From Burkholderiaceae bacterium (GTDB taxonomy: Bacteria > Pseudomonadota > Gammaproteobacteria > Burkholderiales > Burkholderiaceae_C), in contig JACKLO010000010.1 of the NCBI GenBank assembly GCA_024235915.1, forward strand, positions 62,001 to 126,000: DNA of 64,000 nucleotides, read 5' to 3'. A program made the position numbers and the translations under genes. Of the stretch, positions 27,901 through 39,900 are shown in pieces. The notes under the pieces are model-generated. The model was not told where the DNA came from. It saw only the letters and a program-made list of their open reading frames with translations, and ran no database searches. Numbering within the stretch: position 1 is the stretch's first letter; every line of letters starts with the position of its first letter.

Positions 27901-30900
27901 ACCCGCGTGCCGCCGGTGTAGGTGACGGTGAGCTGCCGCGGCGTGATGTCCGCCAGGGCGCTGCCCGTAGGGTTGGCCAGCACGTAGTTCGCCGCATCGG
28001 CACCGCCCAGCGTGCTGGTCTCGATGCGCACGGTCAGCCCGCTGCCGGCGTTGCGGCCGGCCTCGAAGACACCGCTGCCGCCGATGGCCAGGTCGTCGCC
28101 GGCCACCACGCGGTCGCCGCTGCCGATGGCAGTGGCGAGGTCGGTGCCGTCGTAGACGCGCGAGACACCGGCCCAGCTGACGGTGAGCGTGCGCTGTGCG
28201 ATGTCCACCGTCAGACCTTCGCTGCCAACGATCTGGTAGTTCGCCGCATCGGCACCACTGAGCCCCAGGCCGTCGACGACGATGGCCTTGCCGGTGCCCG
28301 CGTGTTTGTCGGCCATCTGGCCGGTGGTGGTGCCCGTGGCGGGCACCAGCACGCTGACGTCGTCGCCGGCAATCAGGTCGCCCGCGCGTGGGCCGGCGCC
28401 GCCCGCGGCGGTGACCTGCACGACGACGCTGGTGCTGCCGTCGTACTCGCGGCCTTCGGCGCTGACGCTGAGGCCTTCGATGACCACCGGCCGCGGCGTG
28501 ACGCTGGCCGTGGTGCCGGCGGTGTCACCGGTGAGCTGGTAGTTGCCGGCGTCGGCCCCGGACAAGGCGATGGCACTCACGGTCACCGGCTTGTCGCTGC
28601 CGACGTTCTTGCCGTCGGTGAAGGCCGCGCTTTGCGAGAGCAGCAGGCTGTCGCCGGCCACCATGCCGTCGACGCTGCCCGTGACCGGCGCTGCCGTGCT
28701 GCCGTCGTAGACCCGTGTGCCGCCCACGTAGACGGCCGTGACACTGCGCGGCGTGACGCTGGCCGTGGTGCTGCCGGTGGTGTTGTCCAAGCGATAGTTG
28801 CCGGCGTCCAGCCCGATCAGCTGGCCGCCGCTGACGGCCACCGGCTTGTCCAGGCCAACGTTCTTGCCGTCGGTGAACAGGCCGCTGGCACTGCCGGACA
28901 GCAGGTCGCCGGCCAGCACGCCGGCCAGCGTGACGGCCACCGGTGCGTTGCTGCTGCCGTCGTAGACACGGTCGATGCCGGCGTAGGCGGCGCTGATGGT
29001 CAGCGGCGTGATGTCCACGGTGACGCCGCTGGCGGCGCTGATCACGTAGTTGCCGGCGTCGGCCCCCGACAGCCCGAGGCCGTCCACCAGCACCGGCTTG
29101 TTCGTGCCCGCATGGCGGTCGGCCATGCGGCCCACGGCGGCACCCGCCGGCGGCAGCGAAAGCAGCACATCGTCGCCGGCGATCAGGTCGCCAGCCCGCG
29201 GTGTGCCGGAGATGCCGGTCGGCACGTTCACGTCCACCAGCAGGGTGCCGTCGTAGACCCGGTCCACGGCCTGCACGCCCTCCAGGCCTTCCACCACCAC
29301 CGGCCGCGGCGTGATGCGGCCGCTGGCGGTGGCGGTGTCAGCCGGCAGCACATAGTTGCCGGCGTCGGCACCGCCGAGCACGATGCTGCTGATGCCAATC
29401 GGCTTGGCATTGCCGACGTTCTTGGCACCGTCCCCGGTGAACACCGCGGTCTGCGTGAGCGTGAGCACGTCGCCGCCGATGCGGTTGCCCAGACTGCTCG
29501 TGACCGGCGCGGCCACCGTGCCGTCGTAGATGCGCTCGCCGCCGATGTAGCTCAGCGTCAGCGGGCGCGGCGTGATGTCGGCCGTGGTGCTGCCGCTGAC
29601 ATTGACCAGCGTGTAGTTGCCCGCAAACGCGCCGGAGAGGAAGCCGCCGGTGACGGCCACGGCCTTGTCGGTGCCGGCGTTGCGTCCGTCGCTGAACACG
29701 CCGCTGGCCAGGATGGCGACACCACCGGCGTCGACGCCCAGCAGATCGGCGGACGTGGCGGTGATGCCGGCGTTCGCGGTGCCGTCGTAGACCTTGTCGG
29801 CCGCGGTGTAGACGGCCGTCAGCGCACGCGGCGTGATGTCCACCACCAGGCCGGTGGCGCCGACGATCTGGTAGTTGCCGGCGTCCGCGCCGGTGAGCAC
29901 GGCGCCGCTGATCGTCACCGTCTTGTTGTTGCCGACGAAGCGGTCGGCCACGTTGCCGGTGCTGATGCCCTCGGGCGGCAGCGCGATGTCGACGTCGTCG
30001 CCACCGATGACGGTGCTGGTGTCGACGCTGGCATTGCTGACGTTGACCTGCACCGTGGTCGTGCCGTCGTAGACCCTGTCGAGGGCGGTGACGCCGGCCA
30101 CGCGGATGGGCCGTGGCGTCACGGTGGCGGTGGTGCTGGCCGTGGTGCCCGTGAGCGTGTAGTTGCCGGCGTCGGCGCCGACGAGCACGATGTTGCTGAC
30201 GGCGACGGCCTTGCCGGTGCCGGCACTGCCGTCGCCGGTGAACACCGCCGTCTGCCCCAGGCCGACGGTGTCGGTGTTGATGAAGCCCAGCGAACTGCCG
30301 GTGACCGGCGCGCTGAGGTTGCCCGTGCCGTCGTAGACCCGGCTGCCGCCGGTGTACAGCGGCGCCACGGGTTTGGGCGTGATGTCCCCGGTGGTCTGGG
30401 CCGTGGTGCTGGCCAGCGCATAGTTGCCGGCGTCGGCCCCCGAGAGCCGGATGTCGCTGACCGCGATGGCCTTGCCCGTGCCGACGTTCTTGGCGCCCGT
30501 GCCCGTGTACAGCGCCAGCTGCGTGAAGTTCAGCAGATCACCGTCGATGATGCCGGCGGTGGTGGACACGACACTGGCGCTCACGCCACCGTCGTAGACC
30601 TTGGAAACGCCGGTGTAGCTGGCCGTCAACAGGCGGGGCGTGATGTCCACCGTGATGCCGCTGGCCGCAGGATCGATGAGGTAGTTGGCGGCGTCGGCGC
30701 CCTCCAGCGTCAGGCCGGTGACGGTGACCGGCCTGGCAGCGCCCACGTCCGGCGACGTGATGGTGCCGGTGCTCAGGCCTTCCGGCGGCAGCATCACGCT
30801 GACGGTGTCGCCATCGACGAAGCCGCTGGAGCCGATGGTGCCTGGCGCCGACACCGCGACCGTGGTCGTGCCGTCGTAGGCGCGCGATGCAGCGACGATG

Positions 30901-33900
30901 CCCGAGACCACGACCGCACGTGCGGTGATGCTGCCCGTGGTGGTGGCGGTGTCGTTGAGCACCGTGTAGTTGCCGGCATGCGTGCCCGACAGCAGGATGT
31001 CGGCCACCGCGATGGCCTTGCCACTGCCGACGTTCTTGGCGCCGTCACCGGTGAAGTTGGCGCTCTGGGTGGTGTCGACCGTGTCGCCCCCGACGATGCC
31101 GGACGCTGAACGGTTGAACGTGACCGTGGCTGCCACCATGCCGTCGTAGACCTTGCTGTCGCCGTTGAACGCCAGGGTGATCGGCTTGGGCGTCACGTCA
31201 GCCGGCGTGGCACTTCCCGTGGGGTTGAGCAACCGGTAGTTGGCGGCGTCGTTGCCCAGCAGGGCGTTGTAGACGACGACGATGGGCTTGTCGATGCCCG
31301 CATGGCGGTTGCCGGTGTAGCTGTCGGGCGTGCCGCCAGCGTCGGTGAAGACCGCGCAGCCGTAGTAGATGTAGCTGCAGTAGTCGTTGATGTACTGGCT
31401 GACGCTGTCGCCGTCGACCACCGCGTCCAGCGTGGACGTGACGCGGGCGTACTGGGTGCCGTCGTAGACCTTGTCCTGCCCGGTGTAGGTGGCGGTGAGG
31501 TCACGCCGCGCGATGTCCACGGTCACGCCGCTGCCACTGCCGGTGATGCTGTAGTTGCCGGCGTCGCTGCCGGTCAGCGACAGGCCGGGCACCGTGACCG
31601 CCTTGTCGGTGCCGGCATGCTTGTCGGCCATCAGACCGGTGACCGTGCCGCTGCCGGGCACGAGCACGCTGACCGTGTCGCCTGCCACGACGCCGCCGGT
31701 GTCGATCGCCGCGCTGCCGATGTCCACCTGCACGTTCACCGTGCCGTCGTAGACACGGTCCACCGCGGCCACGCCGGTGACGGTGAGCGCCTTGGGCGTG
31801 ATCGTGCCCTGCAGCGTGGCGGTGGTGTTCTGCAGCACGTAGTTGCCGGCGTCGCTGCCCGACAGCGAGATGCCGCTGGCGGTGATGGTCTTGCTGACCA
31901 CCTGGCCGCTGCCGTTGTAGGCCACGTTCTTGTCGGCAAAACCGATGCTGGTGGCCGCGATGCCCAGGTCGTCGGCATACCACCACTGGCTGGTGCTGAA
32001 GCTGGTTTCCGCCGCGGTGGTGCCGTCGTAGGCCCGCGACGAGGCACCGGCGTGGTTGAGGTACACCGTCAGCGCCAGCGGCGCGATGTCCACGGTGACC
32101 ACACCGGGCGTCATCGTGTAGTTCAGCGCATCCGGCCCACGCAGGCCGGCACCGATGATCTCCACCGGCTTGCCCACGCCCACGTGCTTGTCGGCCATGC
32201 GGCCGTAGACACCGTTGGTCTGCGGCAGCACCAGGTCACCAGCCACAACGCCGGTGAGCGTGGCGCCCGTGCTGTTGATGCTGATGTAGGTGCCGGTGTC
32301 GTAGTCGCGGTCGTAGGCCGCCATGCCATCGAGTGTCAGCGCCTTGGGCGTGATCTGCACCGTGATGCCGTCGAGCCCGGTGATGGCGTAGTTGCCGGCA
32401 TCGGCGCCGGTGAGCGCCGCGCCGATGACGGTGACGGGCCGCGTGCCGACGTTCTTGTCGGGGATGCTGCCGGTGGTCACCGAGGCGGGGTCGAAGGCCA
32501 CCACGTCGCCGCCGATCACGCCCGTCAGCGTGCCCGCCGCCGCGTTGACGGCCACGGCCGTGGTGCCGTCGTAGACGCGGTCGACTGCGGTGATGGCGCC
32601 CACTGTCACGCCCTTGGGCGTGATGGTGGCCGTGGTCGTCAGCCCCCCGGGCAGGCTGTAATTGCTGGCCTTGCCCAGGGTGCCGTCGCTGATGCCATAG
32701 CTGCCGCTGAGCACGACGGTCTTGTCGATGCCGGCATGGCGGTCGGCAAATGCGGCGGCAAAGCTGCCGCCGGGCACGAACAGCAGGTCTTCGCCCGCGA
32801 CCAGGTTGCCGAAGGCCGGCGACGCCGCCAGGGTGGCGGTGGTGGTGCCGTCGTACACCTTGTCGAGCACCACGCCACTGAGCGTGAGCACCCGCGGCGT
32901 GATGGTCAGCGTGGCGCTGCCGCTGATGTCCAGGTCGTAGCCGGCCTGGGTGGAGACCAGGTTGCCGGCGTTGATGGCGTAGCTGCCGACGTCGACGGCG
33001 GCGCCGTCCACCACGATGGCGCCCGGGTCGTCGACCAGCACGCCGCCGAAATCGAGCGTGCCGCTGCCCAGGCCGGCGGTCCCGTCGTAGGCGCGGCTGA
33101 CGTCGCCCAGCGTCAGCGTCAGCGGGGTCAGGAAGCGGCGCAGCAGGGGCAGCGTCTGGCCTTCGTACTGGCGCCACACGGCCGTGCTGGCGCCGGCGGT
33201 GGCGATGTCCCAGCCGTCGAAGGTGGCCGGGTCGCGCATGGCGGCCAGCGTGCTGGCGGTGCCGGCCGCACTGGTGGCCTGACCGCTGGCATCCGTGGCC
33301 CAGTAGCTGGCTTCGGCCGTGACGCCGTCTCGGCGCAATTCGCCCACCAGCCCGCCGACCAGCGCCGTGCCCGCGTAGCCGGTGCCATTGACGGCACCGG
33401 TGGCGTAGGTGCGTTCAAGGCTGCTGTCGGTGCTGCCCACCAGCCCGCCAGCGCGCACGCGGCCGCCATCCGACACCGCGCTGACGTTGCCGGTGGCATA
33501 ACTGTCGGAGACGGTCACCGCACCAGCATTGGGGCCGTTGATCCATCCGGCCAGGCCCCCGAAGCGGAGATCGGTGTAGTAGTCGTTGGCGCCGGGGCCA
33601 GTGCCAGCCGCCAGGGTGACGTTGCCGCTGGCGGTGCTCTCCTGGATGCGCCCGTCGCCGGCTGTTCCGCTGTAGGCGCTGAGCTCACCCACCAGGCCGC
33701 CCGCCATGGCGCCCGAACCATTGGCGATGATGGTGACGTCGCCGCTGGCGCGGCTGCCGACCACACCGCCGTAGCTGGCCATCGAGCCGACGAGACCGCC
33801 GGCGGTGTAGCTGGCCTGCACGTCGCCGCTGGCCACGCTGTCGCGGATGCCGAGGTCCGAGGGCGTGTTGGCGTTGGCGCCACTGCCATAGCCGCCGTAG

Positions 33901-36900
33901 TAGCGGCCGACGAGGCCGCCGGCGATGTAGGCGTCACTCACATCGCCGCTTGCCTGGCTGGCGATCACGCCGTAGCTGACGGTGTTGGCGTGGTAGGAAT
34001 AGTCCGTGACCTCGCCGACCAGGCCGCCGGCGTAGTAGCCGCCCGAAACCTCACCGGTGGCACGGCTGTCGCTGATGGTCGAACCGGCGTAGTAGCGGTA
34101 CTGGCGCCCGACGAGGCCCCCGGTGCGCCCAGATGCATCCGTGTTGAGCACGTTGCCGATGGCGCTGCCGTTCTCCAGGCCGATGTAGTTCAGGCTGCCG
34201 AACAGGCCGCCCACCGTGCCATGCCCGCTCACGTCGCCGGACGCCGACACATTGGTCGGCGCCGCCACATCCGGGTAGCCGTTGTAGATCGCCACCAGGC
34301 CGCCGGCGTCGCCCGCGCTGATCACACGGCCGGTGGCGGCGTTGTCGGCAAACACCGTGTCGACATAACTGCTGTAGCGGCCCACCAGCCCGCCGGCGCG
34401 GTGGGAGGTCGAACTGCCGCTGCTGTCCTGTGCCGTGACCGTGCCGCTGGCGCTGCTGCGTTCGATGCTGCCCGAGTCCACGCGCCCCACCAGGCCGCCC
34501 GCGTCGGACCCATTGGCATCGGCCAGGACCGCACCGCTGGCCGTGCTGTCGACGATGGTGCCACCGGCCGTGTAGTGCAGGAAATAGCCCACCAGGCCAC
34601 CAGCGTAGACCGTGCCGCCATTGGTGGACACCGCCGTCACGGCGCCGCTGGCGAGGCCACGGTCGATCGACGAGTAGCTGGCGTAGCCCACCAGGCCGCC
34701 CACATAGGTGCTGCCGCGCACGCTGCCGCTCGCACTGCTGTTGACGATGCCCACGTCGTTGCTGTTGGCCTGCCCCACCAGGCCGCCGGCATAGCCCCCG
34801 GACGCCACTTGGCCGAGCGCCTGGCTGTCGACGATGCGGGTGCCGTTCTGCCACAGCCCGAACAACCCGCCCGCATTGCTGCCGGCCGTGACATCGCCTT
34901 CGGCACGCAGGTTCACTGCGTCACCGGCGTTGTTGCTGTAGCCGATCAAGCCCCCGGCCGTGCTGCTGGCGCCGCCAGTGACGTTGCCGGTGGCCGTGAG
35001 CTGGGTCAGCGCGCCGTTGTGGTGCTGGCCCACGAGGCCGCCGAGGTAGCCGTTGCCGCCGTTCACGGCGCCGCTGGCCGTGCTGTTGCTCACCGCGCCG
35101 TTGACGTAACCGGCCAGCCCGCCGACGTCGCCGTTGCCGCCCGTGACGGCACCGCTGGCGGCGCTGTCGGTGACCGTGCCCACGACCTGCCCCGCCAGGC
35201 CACCGATGTCGCCGTTGCTGCTGCTGCCGACCACGCTGCCGCTGGCCGTGCTGTTGTCGATGCCGCCGTTGCTGTAACCCACCAGGCCACCGGCGCCGCC
35301 GCCATTGCCGGTGTGGGTGACGTTGGCCGTCGCGGCGAGCCCGCTGATCGATGCGGCCCGGCTGTTGCCGACGATGCCGCCGACCCAGGAAGCCCCGCTG
35401 ACGGTTGCGGCTGTGGTCGACACGTCGTCGAGCACCGCCGTGCTGTAGTGGTACCCGACCACGCCACCGGTGTTGCCACCGCCGCTGACATTGCCGGCCG
35501 CCGTCACGTTGGCCAGGCTGCCGCTCATGCCGAAGTAGCCCACCGCACCGCCGACGCTGTAGCTGCCGGCATCGCTGCTGCTGACGCTGCCGCCGGCCGT
35601 GCTGTCGGCGATGCCGCCGGTGCCGTTGGCAAAGCCCACCAGGCCGCCAGCGTCGCCGAAGCCGCTCACGTCACCGCTGGCGTCGCTGTCGCTGATCGAC
35701 CCGGTGCTCGGCGAGTAGTACCCCACCAGGCCGCCAACGTAGCGGCCACCGGTGACGTCCCCGGTGGCCAGGCCGCGCACGACGTCACCGCCGCTGACGT
35801 AGCCCACCAGCCCCCCCACGGCGTTGCCGGAGGACGAGGCCACGGTCACCGTCCCGGTGGCGCTGACGTCGGTGAGGGCACCGGTGCCGTCCTTCTGGCC
35901 GATCAGGCCGCCGGCATTGACGCTGCCGGTGGCCCCTTCCGTGATCACATCGCCGCTGGCGCTGGCGTCGCTGACCGCCCCGGCCGTGCGGCCCGCCAGG
36001 CCACCGATGTTGACCGTGCCGGTGCCCGTGGTGCGCACCTCGGCCAGCGCGGTCACATTGCTGATCGTGGGCGCGTCGGCATAGCCCACCAGGCCGCCGA
36101 CCCAGCCCGACGTGGCCGTGACCATGACGCCGCTGTGCGTGGCGTTGCTGAGCGCACCGCTGCTGTTGTAGTAGCCCACCAGGCCGCCGGTGGAGTTGCT
36201 GCCCCCCAGCACGTCACCAGACGCAGTGATGGCGGTCATCTCGCCAGGCATCGTGTATCTGCCCACCAGCCCGCCGACGTAGGTGCCACTGGTGGACGTG
36301 ACGTCACCGGTGGCGCCACTGCTTTGGATACCGGTGCCGGCCGTGCCGCTGCTGGCCCAGCCCACCAGGCCGCCGGTCTGCGCACCACCGGTGACCTGGC
36401 CACTGGCGTCGCCGCGCAGCAGCGTGCCGCCGTGGTTGTAGTAGCCCACCAGGCCACCCACGGCGCCACTGCTGCCGCCGTTGGAGACGGTGGCCACCGA
36501 GGCAACGTCGGTGAAACCGCCGCTGCCCTGGGCCCGGCCGACCAGGCCGCCCACGTCCCCCAGGCCGCTGACGTTGCCGCTGGTGCTGCTGTCGCTCACC
36601 GGCCCCGCGCTGCGGCCGAACAGCCCGCCGGCAGCACCGCTGCTGCCGGTGGCCTCGACGTTGCCGCTGAAGCCCAGACCCTCGGCGAGGCCGGTGGCGT
36701 CGCTGTAGCCCACCAGGCCACCGACCCAACGCGGGCCTGTCACGCTCTTGGTGTGCCCTCCAGGCACGACACTGATGACGCTGCCGGTCGGCAGCGCCAC
36801 CGTGCTGTTGCTCAGGTAGCCGATGACGCCGCCGGTGATCTGGCCACCGCTGACGTCGCCGGACGCCGTCAGCCCCACCGGCCCGACGTTGCCGCCGTAC

Positions 36901-39900
36901 TGGCCCACGGCACCGCCGACATAGTTCGCGCCCGATTCGCTGCCGGTACTGGACACGGTGCCGGTGGCCCCGGAATCGGCCACGCCGCCGCTGCCGCTGA
37001 GCACGCCCACCAGGCCGCCAGCGGATCCGGCGCCGAACACATCGCCGCTGGCACTGCTGTCGCTGAGCAGGTTGCCGCTGTTGGGGGCATACCGGCCCAC
37101 CAGGCCGCCCGTGGCGTTGCCGCCGGACACCTGTCCCGTGGCACTGCTGGCCGTGATGGCACCGTTGGCGACTTCGCCCACCAGGCCACCCAAGTCGATG
37201 TTGCCGGTGCCGGTGGCCGTGACATCACCGCTGGCACTGGAGCCAGTGATGCTGCCATTGAGGTAACCCACCACCCCGCCAGCGCCGCCGGTCGTGCCGG
37301 TGTGGGTGACGTTGACCGCCGAATCCAGACCGCTGATGGACGCATTGCTGCTGTAGCCCACCAGGCCGCCGACCCAGCCCGAGCCGCTGATGTCCGTAAT
37401 TGTGGTCGTCAGCCCGGACACGCTGCCGTTGGCGTGATTGCCGATCACACCGCCCGTGTAGGCACCACCGCTGACCGACCCGCTGGCCTGGAGGTCACTG
37501 ACACCGCCGCTGAGCGTGGTGACGCCGACGACACCACCGACGCTGTAGTAGCTGCTGGCCGTGCTGGTCACAGCGCCGCTGGCGCTGCTGGCAGTGATGG
37601 TGCCGGTGCCGCTGGCATTGCCGATCAGACCGCCTGCATCACCAAAACCACTGACGCTCCCGCTGGCGATGCTGTCCGACACCGTCCCCGAACTGGCCGC
37701 GTAGTAGCCCACCAGGCCGCCGGCGTACAGCCCGCCGCTGACCGCACCATCGGCCTCGGCCCGCGTGATGTTGCCCAGGCTGCCATGGCCGATCAGGCCA
37801 CCGACCCGGGTGCTGCTGGAGGTCGATGACACCGTCACGGCCCCGGTGGCGGCCACGTCGGTGAAGCTGACGCTGGTGCCACCCTCGGCGGCGCCCACCA
37901 GGCCACCGGCATAGACCTGCCCGGTGGCGTTGCTGGCGGTCACGCTGCCGCTGGCGGAGGCGTTGCTGACCGTGCCGCCGGTGCGCCCGGCCAGCCCGCC
38001 GACCTCGACCCCCGAGGTGCTGTTGGCCAGCACGTCGGCCTGCGCCGACACATTGCTGATGGTGCCGCTGCCGCCGTAACCCACCAGACCGCCGACGATA
38101 CGCGCTGCGGTCACCGTTTCGCCCGTGGCCGTCGCGGTGTCGATGGCCGCCGCAGTGGTCACGTAGCCCACCAGCCCACCCGCGTAGGTATTGCCGGTGA
38201 CGTTGCCCGAAGCGCCCACGCGCTCCAGCGCGCCGGCCATGCCGTACTGGCCCACGAGCCCGCCAGCAGCGGTACCGGCGCTGGTGACCATTCCGCTGGC
38301 CGTGCTGTCCACGATGCCCACGCCAGTGGCCGACGACGAGGCCGAGCCCACCAGGCCACCGGCGGTGTCCGACCCGCTGACGCTGCCCGAGGCCGAGCTG
38401 TCGCTGATACCACCGCCGGCCACGGGGGTGTAGCGGCCGACCAGGCCACCGGCCTCGTGGCCACCGCTCACGTTGCCGGACGCGCTGGCGTTGGCGATGG
38501 TGCTGCTGGACAGGCCCACCAGGCCGCCCACGTAGAAGGCACTGTCGTTGGTGGAGCCGGCGCGCAGCGTGGCGGTGACGTTGCCCGAGGCCGACACCTC
38601 GTTCAGGCTGCCGCGCGCGGTGATGCCCGCCAGGCCGCCCACGTACGCGGTGCTGGTGTTGGTGTCGGCAGTGACCGCCCCGCTGGCGCTGCTGCGGCTG
38701 TACGTGGCCTCCAGGGTGTCGCTGTTGTTGCCGACCAGGCCACCGGCCCGCACGCCGCTGCTGCTGTCGTCAACGGCGCTGACCGTCATCGACGCGTGCA
38801 CGTTGTCGATCGCCGTGGTGCCGGCCACCACACCCGCCAGCGCGCCGACACTGTTGCTGCCGGCCACCTGGCCACCGGCCAGCGTCAGGTTCTCGATGCG
38901 CGCGTTCTGCACCGACGCGAACAGGCCAGCGGCATCGCTCGCCGGCGTGTCGATCACCAGGCCCGTGATCGTGTGCCCCAGGCCCTGGAAGCTGCCGCGG
39001 AAGCTGTTGGCCGTGCTGACACCGGTCGACGCCTCGTTGCCGATGGGGCTGAAACCGTCGACGGCGCTGGCGCTGGCATCCAGGTCGTCGGCCAGGGCAT
39101 AGCGGCCCGACAGTGCCGTGCTGTCACCGTCGATGGCCTGCAGCTGGGCCAGCGTGCGGATCATCGTGTAGGCGTTGCCATCCAGCGTGAACGTGCTGTT
39201 CGCGCCCGGCAGGCGCACCCGCGCCCCGGTGGCCAGCGTAAAGGCACCGCCGGCGCCCGTGTTCACCGCCAGTCCGGCGCCACCACCGGTTGCAGTGACG
39301 TTGGCGTTGACGAGCACATGGCGCGCCGCCGTCAGCGTCAGCACCGTGCTGGCGCTCCACGACACGTCGGCGTTGACAAAGATGTCGCCGGGCTCGCTGC
39401 CGCCGGGCGCCGTGGCCAGTTCGACGTTACCCAGTCCCAGGTTGGAAGCCAGCGTCAGCGCACCGATGCTGGAGCCCGTGTCCGGGCCGCTGCCGGCCGC
39501 CACGGTGAAATCGGTGGGGTCGATGCGCCAGCTGCCGTGATTGCCGGCCAAAGACAAGGTGTTGACCTGCGTGCCCGCCGCGATGTGCACCTGCGCGGCC
39601 GAGGTGTCCACGCGGCCGCCGCGGCCGCCCTCGGCCGTGGCGTCGATCTGGCCGGACAACACCAGCGCGCCGCTGGCCATGCCACCCTGCAGCGTGATGT
39701 GCCCGCCGTCGATGCGGCCGGCCCCACGCGCCTGCAACGTCCCGCTGGATTCGACCCGGTCACCGGTGATCCAGATTTCGCCGCTTCGGTTCTCCAGCGC
39801 GTCGGCGCGCACGAGACCGGTGTTGTTGACCAGCGACTGCGCCAGCGCCTCGGCCGACGCCGCGGTCAGTCGCACCGAGCCGCCATCGGCCTGGATGGTG

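Noticed and set aside
25300..39060. Possible CRISPR array or satellite DNA because of regular repeats
   Set aside because: Repeats are protein-level, in phase with codons, divergent in DNA and without uniform spacers.
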